A stretch of DNA of 64,000 nucleotides, from NCBI RefSeq assembly GCF_964059085.1, contig NZ_OZ060398.1, positions 173,071 through 237,070 of the forward strand, written 5' to 3'. The notes under the pieces are model-generated. The model did no database searches and had not been told where the DNA came from. It saw nothing but the letters and a program-made list of their open reading frames with translations. Positions 19,678 through 29,625 of the stretch are shown in pieces; the first letter of the stretch is position 1; each line of letters begins with the position of its first letter. The stretch comes from Buchnera aphidicola (Mindarus abietinus). Its GTDB lineage: Bacteria > Pseudomonadota > Gammaproteobacteria > Enterobacterales > Enterobacteriaceae. The translations under genes and the position numbers were made by a program.

Positions 19678-20457
19678 ATAAATTTTGCAATGGGAATTGA
19701 ATATAATGGAGAAATGTTTCACGGATGGCAAATTCAAAAAAAAATAATTACTGTTCAGGAAACAGTAGAAAAAGCATTAAGTATGATAGCTAATCATCCG
19801 GTATCTGTTGTTTCTGCAGGAAGAACTGATTCTGGAGTACATAGTTTAGGTCAGGTTATTAATTTTCATACTTCAGCTATTAGGAAAGATTTCTCTTGGA
19901 TAGCAGGAGTAAATTCATACCTTCCTAAAGATATAAATGCTAGATGGATTAAATTAGTACCTGATTTCTTTAATGCTCGATATCATGCTACATCTCGTTT
20001 ATATAGATATATAATTTTAAATTCTAAATTTCGATCTGCTTTATTTTTTAATTTTTCGACACATGTTCATCAATATATAAATGTTAAAAAAATGCATATA
20101 GCCAGTCAATATTTATTAGGAGAACATGATTTTTCTTCTTTTAGGTCTAGTTCATGTCAATCGTTAACTCCTATTAAAAAAGTATATAGTATAAAAGTTT
20201 TTAAAAAAAAATCATTTATAATAATTGAAATAAAAGCTAATTCTTTTTTGCATCACATGGTTCGAAATATAGCAGGTTCTTTATTAGAAATTGGGAAATC
20301 CAAACGAAAAATTAGTTGGTTGAATCAAATATTGCAAAGAAAAAATAGAATTTTTTGTGGCCCCATGCTTCCAGCAAAAGGATTATATTTAGTTTATGTA
20401 AACTATCCTATTTTTTTTAAAATACCTAAAATTATTAATAAAAGTTTCATAATTTAA
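19678..20457 (+). CDS. truA: tRNA pseudouridine38-40 synthase, probable ATA start
   Basis: Makes pseudouridines at positions 38-40 of tRNA anticodon stems. Catalytic aspartate in SAGRTDSGVHSLGQV, plus FHARY-like FFNARYHATSRLYRYI and FLHHMVRNIAGSLLEIG. The first in-frame ATG is at 19690, but the only Shine-Dalgarno (AAGGAG, 19664-19669) is 20 bases from it and 8 bases from an in-frame ATA at 19678. Starting there adds I-N-F-A before MGIEYNG, matching K-I-A-L-GIEYDG of E. coli. I therefore place the start at the ATA; the ATG is the alternative. No other in-frame start codon lies between the ribosome site and the ATG. Length 259 from the ATA (E. coli 270). Confidence 0.93.
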   Translation: MNFAMGIEYNGEMFHGWQIQKKIITVQETVEKALSMIANHPVSVVSAGRTDSGVHSLGQVINFHTSAIRKDFSWIAGVNSYLPKDINARWIKLVPDFFNARYHATSRLYRYIILNSKFRSALFFNFSTHVHQYINVKKMHIASQYLLGEHDFSSFRSSSCQSLTPIKKVYSIKVFKKKSFIIIEIKANSFLHHMVRNIAGSLLEIGKSKRKISWLNQILQRKNRIFCGPMLPAKGLYLVYVNYPIFFKIPKIINKSFII

Positions 20458-20469
20458 TTTTTTATAAGT

Positions 20470-20498
20470 CTCGTGCTTAGTTTTTTAAAAAGTACGAG
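20470..20498 (+). terminator. Possible terminator of truA
   Basis: A 9-bp stem with one G-T pair (CTCGTGCTT at 20470-20478, AAGTACGAG at 20490-20498) and an 11-nt loop, 13 bases after the truA stop. It is followed by a mixed A/T stretch rather than a clean T-run. Confidence 0.5.
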
Positions 20499-21089
20499 TT
20501 AATTAGTTAAATTTTATTTTTTTATTTAAAAATGTAAATTTTTTATATGCAAAAAAAATTAATTGGTTTTTTTGAAAAAATAGTAAATAATTTTTAAATA
20601 AAAAAATTATTGTTAACAATAAATATCAATTAATTTTTTACAAAAATTATTTAACCAATGTTTAATATTTTTATTAAAATTTATTAAAATAATTTTTTTT
20701 ACATATTTTAAAAAAATAGTTTTTTTAAAAAAAATTTTAATAGCTTTATTTTCTATACAAATATTTTTAAGAAGAATAGATATATTTTTTTATAAAATAT
20801 GAAAAGGTATAAAAAAAAATATTTTAAAAAAATGTAAAATACTTAAAAAATAAACATATTCAAAATATTGAAACTATATTAAAATTTTTACGAAAATTAA
20901 AAAAATGTAATAGTTGAAAAAGTTAATAATTTATATATTCGTTATGTTTAACTTTAGTAAAAAATTTATTTTAAAAACATAGTTAAACAGAAAAATAAAT
21001 TCTTAGATTTGATGGTTATTAATAAAAAATTTTTAATGATAGAATATCTTAATATAGTAATTACATTATTTATATAAGAGATTGTTAGC
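20499..21089. other. Eroded spacer between truA and secA
   Basis: About 590 bases of very A/T-rich sequence with no open frame, RNA gene or recognisable fossil. Larger Buchnera genomes carry mrcB (a penicillin-binding protein) here as far as I recall, so this may be its scar; I can see no mrcB motif. Near its end, TAATGATAGAATA (21034-21046) contains a TAGAAT that may be the secA -10 box. Confidence 0.5.
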
Positions 21090-23573
21090 ATGTTAATTAA
21101 TTTATTCAATAAAATATTCAGTACTCAAAGCAATAAAATTTTAAATTCAATGAAAAAAACAGTACAAATTATTAATTCAATGGAATCAAAGTTTAGAAAT
21201 TTTTCTAATGAAAAGTTAAAATTAAAAACATATGAGTTTAAAAAATATTTAAAAAGAAATGGAAATTTAGAAAATTTAATTCCAGAAGCATTTGCAACTG
21301 TACGAGAAGCTAGTAGACGAATTTTAAATATGAGACATTATGATGTTCAAATTTTAGGAGGTTTAATACTACATAAACAATGCATTGCTGAAATGCAAAC
21401 AGGAGAAGGAAAAACATTAACTTCTACTTTACCTATGTATTTAAACGCTTTAAAAGGAAAAGGATTTCATTTAGTTACTATGAATGATTATCTTTCGCAA
21501 AGAGATGCAAGAAAAAATAAGTTTTTATTTGAGTTTTTAGGTTTAAGTGTGGGGATAAATTTATCCGGTATGTCTTCAAAATTAAAAAGAAAAGCATATT
21601 TTTCAGATATTACTTATGGAACTAATAATGAATTTGGATTTGATTATCTTAGAGATAATATGGTGTTTGATTGTAAAGAACGAGTACAGCGCGGATTGTA
21701 TTATGCTTTAATAGATGAAGTTGATTCTATTTTAATTGATGAGGCAAGAACTCCCTTAATTATATCAGGAGTAGAAGAAGAAAATCTAGACATATATTCT
21801 AAAATTAATAAAATTATTTTTTACATGAAAGAAAAAAATAAAAAAGATTTTGATTTTTTTAAAGGAAATAAATATTTTTTAGTGGATGAGAAATCAAAAC
21901 AAATACATTTAACTGAAATAGGATTAAAAAAAGTTGAAGATTTATTAGTTAGTCATAAGTTAATTGATATAAATTCTTCGTTATATACGGTAAAAAATAT
22001 AACTTTAACGGAATATATTAATAATGCATTAAAGGCAAATATATTATATAAAAAAAATGTTGATTATATTATCAAAAATAAAAAAGTTATAATAGTAGAT
22101 GAACATACAGGAAGAATAATGCAAGGTAGAAGATGGTCGGATGGATTGCATCAAGCAATAGAAGCAAAGGAAAATCTAAAAGTTCAAAATGAGAATCAAA
22201 CTCTAGCATCTATTACTTTTCAAAATTATTTTAAATTATATAAAAAATTATCAGGTATGACGGGGACAGCAGCAACAGAAGCTTCTGAATTTAATTCTAT
22301 TTATAACTTAAAAACAGTTAGTATTCCTACTAATAAACCTATGATTAGAAAAGACTATGCTGATTTAATATATTTAACTGAAAAAGAAAAAATTAATTCT
22401 ATAATTTTTGACATACAAAGAAATATTTTAAAAAAAAAACCAGTATTAGTAGGTACTACTTCTATTGAAAAATCTGAAATTATTTCTAATAAATTAAAAA
22501 ATTTAGGAATTAAACATAATGTTTTAAATGCTAAGTTTCATTCTCAGGAAGCAAATATTATAGAAGAAGCAGGAAGACCAGAAACTGTTACTATTGCAAC
22601 TAATATGGCAGGCAGAGGAACAGATATTGTTTTAGGTGGAAGTTTTAATAAAAAATATAGTAAAAATAAGAAATTTTTTTTGTATAAAAAAAATTGGAAA
22701 AAATTAAATAAAACAGTAGTTAAAGCAGGCGGTTTGCATGTTATTGGAACAGAAAGGCATGAATCTAGAAGAGTTGACAATCAACTTAGAGGTAGGTCAG
22801 GAAGACAAGGAGATCCAGGTTCTTCTCAGTTCTATTTATCCATGGAAGATTCTTTAATACGTGTTTTTTCTTCAAAAGGAATAATTAATACGTTAAAAAC
22901 ATTAGGTATAAAGGAAAATGAAGCAATCCAACATAAATGGATTACGATTGCTATTTCTAATGCTCAGAAACGAGTTGAATATAGAAATTTTGAAATTCGA
23001 AAACAGTTATTAGAGTATGACGATATTATTAATAATCAACGAAAGTCAATTTATTTTCAGAGAAATTCATTGTTAACTATTAAAAAAGTTAGTGAAAATA
23101 TTCTTTTATTTATAACAGATATACTAAAAAAAATTATTAATAAATATGTTCCTGAAAAGTTTTCTTCTAATTCTTGGAATTTAGTAGGCTTAGAAAGACA
23201 ATTAAAAACAGATTTTAATCTAACATTATTAATTTCAGAGCGAATAAATTTAATAAGATCATTACATCAACATAAAAAATTAACTGAATATATAATAACT
23301 AAAGTTAAAAGTTGTTATTTATTGAAAAAAAAAATTATTGGTTTTAAAAAAATGCAGGAAATAGAAAAATCAGTAGTTTTACATAATTTAGATTTTTTTT
23401 GGAAAGAACATTTATTGAATATGGAATATTTAAGAAAAGGTATACATCTTAGAGGCTATGCTCAAAAAGATCCTAAATTAGAGTATAAACGAGAATCTTT
23501 TAAAATGTTTTTTAAAATGATCGAAATTATTAAATATGAAGTTGTTATTAATTTATTTAATCTCAATTGCTAA
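21090..23573 (+). CDS. secA: Preprotein translocase ATPase SecA, lacking the zinc-binding tail
   Basis: Motor of the Sec translocon that drives unfolded preproteins through SecYEG. The 827-residue protein has Walker A MQTGEGKT, the DEAD-like motif LIDEVDSILIDEARTPLI, the preprotein cross-linking region, IGTERHESRRVDNQLRGRSGRQGD, and the helical scaffold and two-helix finger. E. coli SecA has 901 residues; here the final linker and the zinc-binding CPCGSGKKYKQCHG module, which binds SecB and phospholipid, are missing. No secM precedes it. The truncation probably still allows basic translocation. Confidence 0.98.
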   Translation: MLINLFNKIFSTQSNKILNSMKKTVQIINSMESKFRNFSNEKLKLKTYEFKKYLKRNGNLENLIPEAFATVREASRRILNMRHYDVQILGGLILHKQCIAEMQTGEGKTLTSTLPMYLNALKGKGFHLVTMNDYLSQRDARKNKFLFEFLGLSVGINLSGMSSKLKRKAYFSDITYGTNNEFGFDYLRDNMVFDCKERVQRGLYYALIDEVDSILIDEARTPLIISGVEEENLDIYSKINKIIFYMKEKNKKDFDFFKGNKYFLVDEKSKQIHLTEIGLKKVEDLLVSHKLIDINSSLYTVKNITLTEYINNALKANILYKKNVDYIIKNKKVIIVDEHTGRIMQGRRWSDGLHQAIEAKENLKVQNENQTLASITFQNYFKLYKKLSGMTGTAATEASEFNSIYNLKTVSIPTNKPMIRKDYADLIYLTEKEKINSIIFDIQRNILKKKPVLVGTTSIEKSEIISNKLKNLGIKHNVLNAKFHSQEANIIEEAGRPETVTIATNMAGRGTDIVLGGSFNKKYSKNKKFFLYKKNWKKLNKTVVKAGGLHVIGTERHESRRVDNQLRGRSGRQGDPGSSQFYLSMEDSLIRVFSSKGIINTLKTLGIKENEAIQHKWITIAISNAQKRVEYRNFEIRKQLLEYDDIINNQRKSIYFQRNSLLTIKKVSENILLFITDILKKIINKYVPEKFSSNSWNLVGLERQLKTDFNLTLLISERINLIRSLHQHKKLTEYIITKVKSCYLLKKKIIGFKKMQEIEKSVVLHNLDFFWKEHLLNMEYLRKGIHLRGYAQKDPKLEYKRESFKMFFKMIEIIKYEVVINLFNLNC

Positions 23574-23972
23574 ATAACTTTTTTACAAAAAATTTTTTAA
23601 AAAAAATATTTTTTTTAAATGATAGAAATTTTTTCTATATATATAATTTTTTGTTAGCATTAACATTTTTTAAAAATATATTTTTCTTATCCTAGTAAAA
23701 AATATATATATTTAATAAATATATTTTTTAAAGAAATTAATTTTAATTAATTAAAAAAATACTTTTCATAAAAGTGGTTTTTTAATTAATTAAAATTAAT
23801 TTTTAAAAAAAATAAAATTTTTATTTTTTTATGATTTATTTTGAATTAAATTTTAAAAAATAAAAAATTAATGGTAATCAGAATTAATTTCGTTAAATTT
23901 ATTGAAAAAAAATGTAAGTATATTAATTTGTAATATATAAAAAATATGTTTCATACATAAGGAATTTTATTT
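23574..23972. other. secA-aceE intergenic region with a large hairpin
   Basis: 399 bases without a gene. Inside is a 25-bp perfect stem (23734-23758 with 23778-23802), topped after a small mismatch by ACTTTT / AAAAGT around the loop CAT (23767-23769). It could end secA transcripts or protect the 5' region of the aceE-aceF mRNA. A pdhR gene, which precedes aceE in E. coli, is absent. Confidence 0.65.
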
Positions 23973-26636
23973 ATGCCAAAATATTTAAATAAAGATGTGG
24001 ATCCTATTGAAACAAAAGATTGGATAGAAGCAATTCAATCAGTAATTGATTATGAAGGAATAGAGAGAGCAGAGTTTCTTATATCAGTAGTATTGCAAAA
24101 AATTTATAAAAAAAAATCTGATTTTTTAAATTTTAGTTATTTTCAAAATTATATAAATAGTATTTCAGTAGAAAAAGAACCTGAGTATACTGGTAACTTA
24201 TTATTAGAAAAAAAAATATGTTCTTTTGTTCGTTGGAACGCAATCATTATGGTTTTACGTGCTTCTAAAAAAAATTTGGATTTAGGAGGACATTTATCAT
24301 CTTTTCAATCATTTGCTACTGTTTATGAAGTTTGTTTTAATCATTTTTTTAAAGCGAAAAATGACTTTCATCCAGGAGATTTAATATATTTTCAAGGTCA
24401 TGCATCTCCAGGAATATATGCTAGGGCTTTTTTAGAAGGGCGTATTTCGGAAGAACAAATGAATAATTTTAGACAAGAAGTAGATGGAATAGGATTATCT
24501 TCATATCCTCATCCTAAATTGATGCCTAATTTTTGGCAATTCCCTACGGTTTCTATGGGTTTAGGTCCTGTTTCAGCAATATATCAAGCTAAATTTTTAA
24601 GATATCTAAATAATAGAAACTTAAAAGATACTAGAAATCAAACGGTGTATGCTTTTCTAGGCGATGGGGAAATGGATGAACCTGAATCAAAAGGTGCTAT
24701 AACCATAGCAGCTCGAGAAAAATTAGATAATTTAATTTTTATAATTAATTGTAATTTACAGAGATTAGATGGTCCAGTTATGGGTAACGGAAAAATTATA
24801 CATGAATTAGAAAATATTTTTTCCGGAGCTGGATGGAAGGTAATAAAAGTAATATGGGGTAGTCGTTGGGATCCACTATTAAAAAAAGATTTTTCCGGAA
24901 AATTAATTCAATTAATGAATGAAACTGTTGATGGAAATTATCAAACTTTTAAGTCAAAAAATGGTGCTTATATACGAAAAAATTTCTTTGAAAGATATGA
25001 GGAAACTAAAGAATTAGTAAAAAATATGACAGATGAAGAAATTTGGTCATTAAATAGAGGAGGACATGATCCTAAGAAAATTTATGCTGCCTTAAAGTTA
25101 GCAAAAGAAAAAGATGGTAGACCAATAGTAATATTGTTTCATACTATTAAAGGCTATGGAATGGGAAAAGTAGCAGAAGGAAAAAATATTGCTCATCAGA
25201 TAAAAAAAATAAAAATTTCGGACTTACAATATATTAGAGATCGGTTTAATATTCCTGTTAAAGATGAACAAATTTCAGAATTACCTTATGTTACTTTAAA
25301 AAAATCTTCAGAAGAGTATAATTATTTACATTATCAACGAAAAAAGTTGGGAGGATATTTACCTTTACGAAGTGCAAAATTTGAGAAGATTTTTGAAATT
25401 CCTTTATTAAGTGATTTTTCTTCGTTATTAGAAAAACAAAATAAAAAAATTTCTACTACTGTTACATTTGTTCGATTTTTAAATATCATGTTAAGAAATA
25501 CTAAAATAAAAGATTTTTTAGTTCCTATTGTTGCAGACGAAGCAAGAACGTTTGGAATGGAAAGTTTATTTAGAAAAATAGGTATTTATAATATAAAAGG
25601 TCAAAAATATATTCCTCAAGATTCAGAACAACTTTTATATTATAAAGAAAAAGAAAATGGTCAAATTTTACAAGAAGGAATTAACGAATTAGGAGCTGGT
25701 GCTATATGGTTAGCAGCATCCACTTCATATAGTAGTAATAATTTTCCAATGATTCCATTTTACATTTTTTATTCTATGTTTGGATTTCAAAGAATAGGAG
25801 ACTTATTTTGGGCAGCTGGAGATCAACAAGCAAGAGGATTTTTGATTGGAGCAACATCTGGTAGAACAACATTAAATGGAGAAGGTTTACAACATGAAGA
25901 TGGGCATAGTCATATTTATTCTTTAACAGTACCTAATTGTATTTCTTATGATCCTGCTTATGCGTATGAGATAACTGTTATTATTCAAAATGGATTAAAT
26001 AGAATGTATGGTAAAAAACAAGAAAATGTTTATTATTATATAACTACAATAAATGAAAGTTATGCTATGCCTGAAATGCCTAAAAATTCTGAAATAGGTA
26101 TTATAAAAGGCATTTATAAACTTAAGAAGTCTGAATATAACAAATATAAAGTTCAATTAATGGGATCTGGAGCTCTTTTGCAAAGTGTCTGTGAAGCTGC
26201 AAAGATCTTATCTTCTCAATACTCAATATCATCGGATATTTATAGTGTAACTTCCTTTACTGAATTAGCAAGAGATGGTCAGGATTGTAAAAGATGGAAT
26301 TTGTTACATCCAATGGAAAAACCTAAAATTCCCTATATTTCACAAATTATGAATTCTTCACCAGCTATTGCCTCAACTGATTATATGAAATTGTTTGCAG
26401 AACAAGTTAGAGCATATATTCCTACAAAATATTATTTTGTGTTAGGAACAGATGGTTATGGTCGTTCAGATAGTAGAAAAAAATTACGTTATTATTTTGA
26501 AGTAGACGCTCATTATATAGTAGTAGCAGCTTTAGGATTATTAGTTGAATGTGGATATTTTAAACCTAAAATAGTAAAAGAAGCTATTTCTAAGTTTGAT
26601 ATTAATATCAATAAAGTTAATCCTCGTTTAGCATAA
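23973..26636 (+). CDS. aceE: Pyruvate dehydrogenase E1 component
   Basis: Thiamine-diphosphate E1 of the pyruvate dehydrogenase complex; decarboxylates pyruvate and reductively acetylates the lipoyl group of E2. The 887-residue protein equals E. coli AceE (887) in length. Homodimeric-E1 features are present: HLSSFQSFATVYEVCFNHFF, the TPP motif GDGEMDEPESKG...NCNLQRLDGPV, and TTLNGEGLQHEDGHSH with the catalytic histidines. GGA lies upstream of the ATG. It is first in the aceE-aceF-lpdA cluster. Confidence 0.99.
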   Translation: MPKYLNKDVDPIETKDWIEAIQSVIDYEGIERAEFLISVVLQKIYKKKSDFLNFSYFQNYINSISVEKEPEYTGNLLLEKKICSFVRWNAIIMVLRASKKNLDLGGHLSSFQSFATVYEVCFNHFFKAKNDFHPGDLIYFQGHASPGIYARAFLEGRISEEQMNNFRQEVDGIGLSSYPHPKLMPNFWQFPTVSMGLGPVSAIYQAKFLRYLNNRNLKDTRNQTVYAFLGDGEMDEPESKGAITIAAREKLDNLIFIINCNLQRLDGPVMGNGKIIHELENIFSGAGWKVIKVIWGSRWDPLLKKDFSGKLIQLMNETVDGNYQTFKSKNGAYIRKNFFERYEETKELVKNMTDEEIWSLNRGGHDPKKIYAALKLAKEKDGRPIVILFHTIKGYGMGKVAEGKNIAHQIKKIKISDLQYIRDRFNIPVKDEQISELPYVTLKKSSEEYNYLHYQRKKLGGYLPLRSAKFEKIFEIPLLSDFSSLLEKQNKKISTTVTFVRFLNIMLRNTKIKDFLVPIVADEARTFGMESLFRKIGIYNIKGQKYIPQDSEQLLYYKEKENGQILQEGINELGAGAIWLAASTSYSSNNFPMIPFYIFYSMFGFQRIGDLFWAAGDQQARGFLIGATSGRTTLNGEGLQHEDGHSHIYSLTVPNCISYDPAYAYEITVIIQNGLNRMYGKKQENVYYYITTINESYAMPEMPKNSEIGIIKGIYKLKKSEYNKYKVQLMGSGALLQSVCEAAKILSSQYSISSDIYSVTSFTELARDGQDCKRWNLLHPMEKPKIPYISQIMNSSPAIASTDYMKLFAEQVRAYIPTKYYFVLGTDGYGRSDSRKKLRYYFEVDAHYIVVAALGLLVECGYFKPKIVKEAISKFDININKVNPRLA

Positions 26637-26660
26637 AAGAATTAAAAAAGGATAATTAAA

Positions 26661-27884
26661 GTGAGTATCGAAGTTAAAATTCCAGATATTGGTCCAGATT
26701 TAGTAGAAGTTATTGAAATTTTAGTTAAAAAAAATGATAAAGTAAAAAAAGAACAAAGTTTAATTTTAGTTGAAGGTGAAAAAGCTTCCATGGAAATTCC
26801 TTCTCCAAATTCGGGTAAAATAAAAAAAATTTTTATTAATATAGGAGATAAAGTAAAGCATAATGATTTAATTTTGATTATGGAAGAAGTTAATGAGAAA
26901 TTAAATTCCAATAATAAAGATTTTTCTAGTATTTTTAGAAAAAATAAAAAAAAAGATGTGATCTTAAACGATTTTAATTTTAAAAAAAATACTTCTTTTC
27001 ATGCTTCTCCTTTAGTACGTCGTTTAGCAAGATTATCCAAAATAGACTTAAAAAATTTAGTAGGTTCGGGAAGAAATGGAAGAATCTTAAAGGAAGACCT
27101 TGAATTATATAAAAACAAAAAAAGTAAAGAAAAAAATTTTTTAAACTATAAAAATAAAAATGTTAATGATGTAATTAAAAATTATAAAAGTAATAATCGA
27201 GTAGAATTTACTAAAATTCAAGCTGCTTCTAGTTATAATTTACAAAAAAGTTGGAGCACTATTCCACATGTTACTCAATTTTATGAATCGGATATTACAG
27301 AACTTGAAAAATTTAGAAAAAAAATAAATATTATTAAAAATAATAAATCAAATAAACAGATAACGTTACTTTCTATTATTACTAAAATAGTTGGAAAATC
27401 ATTAAAGAAATTTTCTCTTTTTAATACTTTTTTTTCTAATAAAGAAAACAGTTTTATTTTCAATGAGGAAATTAATATAGGAATAGCAGTAAATACTGAA
27501 AAAGGTTTAGTAGTGCCTGTTATAAAAGAAGTAAATAAAAAAGAATTATACGAACTATCATTTGAAATAAATCAAAAATGTACTGATGCAAGAAGTAATA
27601 AATTAACATTATTAGATTTTCAAGGAGGAAGTTTTACTATTTCAAGTTTAGGAAAATTAGGAGGAAAAGGTTTTACTCCTATAATAAATGCACCTCAAGT
27701 AGGAATTTTAGGCATTTCAAAAACAATAGTTAAACCTATATGGAAAAATAAAAATTTTTGTCCTTGTTTAGTGTTACCGTTTTCTTTATCTTATGATCAT
27801 CGAATCATTGATGGAGTATATGGCGCTAATTTTATGAAATATATCAGTCAACTTTTATCCGATATAAAATTATTAATATTATAA
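26661..27884 (+). CDS. aceF: Dihydrolipoamide acetyltransferase E2 with a single lipoyl domain
   Basis: Core of the pyruvate dehydrogenase complex; transfers acetyl from lipoyl to CoA. The start is GTG at 26661 with AAAAGGA upstream. Domain order: one lipoyl domain (residues 1-80, lysine in VEGEKASMEIPSP), a peripheral-subunit-binding domain (ASPLVRRLARLSKIDLKN...GRNGRILKEDL, about 114-150), and the catalytic domain ending SLSYDHRIIDGVYGANFM with the HRxxDG histidine. At 407 residues it has one lipoyl domain rather than the three of E. coli (630 aa), a sensible reduction because one suffices for activity. Confidence 0.98.
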   Translation: MSIEVKIPDIGPDLVEVIEILVKKNDKVKKEQSLILVEGEKASMEIPSPNSGKIKKIFINIGDKVKHNDLILIMEEVNEKLNSNNKDFSSIFRKNKKKDVILNDFNFKKNTSFHASPLVRRLARLSKIDLKNLVGSGRNGRILKEDLELYKNKKSKEKNFLNYKNKNVNDVIKNYKSNNRVEFTKIQAASSYNLQKSWSTIPHVTQFYESDITELEKFRKKINIIKNNKSNKQITLLSIITKIVGKSLKKFSLFNTFFSNKENSFIFNEEINIGIAVNTEKGLVVPVIKEVNKKELYELSFEINQKCTDARSNKLTLLDFQGGSFTISSLGKLGGKGFTPIINAPQVGILGISKTIVKPIWKNKNFCPCLVLPFSLSYDHRIIDGVYGANFMKYISQLLSDIKLLIL

Positions 27885-28024
27885 ATGTATAATAGTTTAT
27901 TTGAAATAAATAATTATTTTTTTTAGTAAAAACAGTTATTTTTAAGTCAAACATCCATATTAAAAAAATAATATTATTTCTAATAATCAACATTATTTAA
28001 GAATATTTAGGAAATAAAATAAAA

Positions 28025-29443
28025 ATGAGTATTAAAAGTATTAAAAGTAATAAAAGTGTTGTTGTAGTAGGAGCTGGCCCGGCTGGATATACAGCGGCTT
28101 TTCGTTGTGCAGATTTAGGAATAAAAACGATTCTGATAGAACGTTATTCAAATTTAGGAGGGGTTTGTTTAAATGTAGGCTGTATTCCTTCTAAAAGTTT
28201 ATTGTATGTATCAAAAACTATTAGTCAAAGTAAAGCCTTATCTGAATATGGAATTACATTTTCTTTGCCAATAATAAATATAAAAAAATTAGTAAATTGG
28301 AAGAATCAAAATATAAAAAAATTGAATTTTGCATTAAGTCATATGGCTAAAAAAAGAGGAGTTAAAGTTATCACAGGTATTGCAAAATTTGTTTCAAATA
28401 ATGAATTAATAGTTCATTCAGAAAAAGAAGATCATAAAATTAATTTTAATAATGTAATTATTGCAACAGGATCACAATCAGTTAAATTACCTTTTATTCC
28501 GTATGAAAATAAAAGAATTTGGACTTCTACAGAAGCACTATCTATTCCTTTTCTTCCTAAAAATTTATTGATTATTGGAGGAGGTATTATTGGTTTAGAA
28601 ATGGCTACAATATATTATTCATTAGGTTCAAAAATTGATATTACCGATAATCATAATCAAATTCTTTCTACTGTTGATACAGATGTTATAAAAATATTTT
28701 TAAAATCTATTAAAAATAAATTTAATATTATGTTAGAAACTAATATTTTAGATATAAAAGAAGTAGAAAATGGAATTTCAGTAACAATAGATCAAAAAGG
28801 AATAGGAAAAAAAACAACGATATATGATGCTGTTTTAGTAGCCGTAGGTCGTTTACCAGCTACTGATGTATTAGAAATAGAAAAAGTTGGGATTGAAATA
28901 GATAACAAAGGATATATAAAGGTTGATAATCAATTAAAAACAAATATAGAAGGTATTTATGCTGTTGGTGATGTTACAGGACAACCCATGTTAGCACATA
29001 AAGGAATACATCAGGCTAAAATAGCAGCCGAAGTAATAGCAGAAAAAAAACATTTTTTTGATCCTCAGGTTATTCCAAACGTAGCATATACAGAACCAGA
29101 AATAGCTTGGACTGGTATTACTGAAAAAAATGCCAAACAGTTAAATATAAATTATAAAGTAGCTTTATTTCCTTGGAGTGCCTCAGGAAGAGCAATTGCA
29201 TCTGATTGCGCTTCTTCGGGATTAACAAAATTAATTTTTAATAAAGATACTAAAAGATTGATAGGAGGAGTAATAATAGGCAGAAATGCTGGGGAATTAT
29301 TATCCGAAATTAGTTTAGCTATTGAAATGGGATGTGATGCTCAAGACCTCTCGTTAACGATTCATGCGCATCCAACATTATCAGAAACAATTCCATTGGC
29401 AGCTGAAGTTTACGAAGGTACAATAACTGATTTAATGAATTAA
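28025..29443 (+). CDS. lpdA: Dihydrolipoyl dehydrogenase E3
   Basis: FAD disulfide oxidoreductase that reoxidises dihydrolipoamide with NAD+ in the pyruvate (and 2-oxoglutarate) dehydrogenase complexes. The 472-residue protein (E. coli 474) has the FAD fingerprint VVVVGAGPAGYTAAFRCADLG, redox disulfide GGVCLNVGCIPSK, NAD fingerprint LLIIGGGIIGLEMATIY, and the C-terminal active base in IHAHPTLSET. A hairpin terminator follows it. Confidence 0.99.
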   Translation: MSIKSIKSNKSVVVVGAGPAGYTAAFRCADLGIKTILIERYSNLGGVCLNVGCIPSKSLLYVSKTISQSKALSEYGITFSLPIINIKKLVNWKNQNIKKLNFALSHMAKKRGVKVITGIAKFVSNNELIVHSEKEDHKINFNNVIIATGSQSVKLPFIPYENKRIWTSTEALSIPFLPKNLLIIGGGIIGLEMATIYYSLGSKIDITDNHNQILSTVDTDVIKIFLKSIKNKFNIMLETNILDIKEVENGISVTIDQKGIGKKTTIYDAVLVAVGRLPATDVLEIEKVGIEIDNKGYIKVDNQLKTNIEGIYAVGDVTGQPMLAHKGIHQAKIAAEVIAEKKHFFDPQVIPNVAYTEPEIAWTGITEKNAKQLNINYKVALFPWSASGRAIASDCASSGLTKLIFNKDTKRLIGGVIIGRNAGELLSEISLAIEMGCDAQDLSLTIHAHPTLSETIPLAAEVYEGTITDLMN

Positions 29444-29502
29444 TATTAATATATATTTATAATTGCAATATTTTTATATTTTTAATAAGAGCTATTTGAC
29501 CG

Positions 29503-29545
29503 ACATATAGTTCTATTTTTTTTAAGAAAAGAACTATATGTTTTT
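29503..29545 (+). terminator. Rho-independent terminator of lpdA
   Basis: A 12-bp perfect stem (ACATATAGTTCT at 29503-29514, AGAACTATATGT at 29530-29541) with a 15-nt loop and a run of five T (29541-29545), 60 bases after lpdA. Confidence 0.8.
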
Positions 29546-29625
29546 AAAGTAAAAATTTAAAAAATAAACTATTAAAAAAATGTTTTTATAATTTTTTATA
29601 TAAAAAAATTATAACTTTATTTTTT

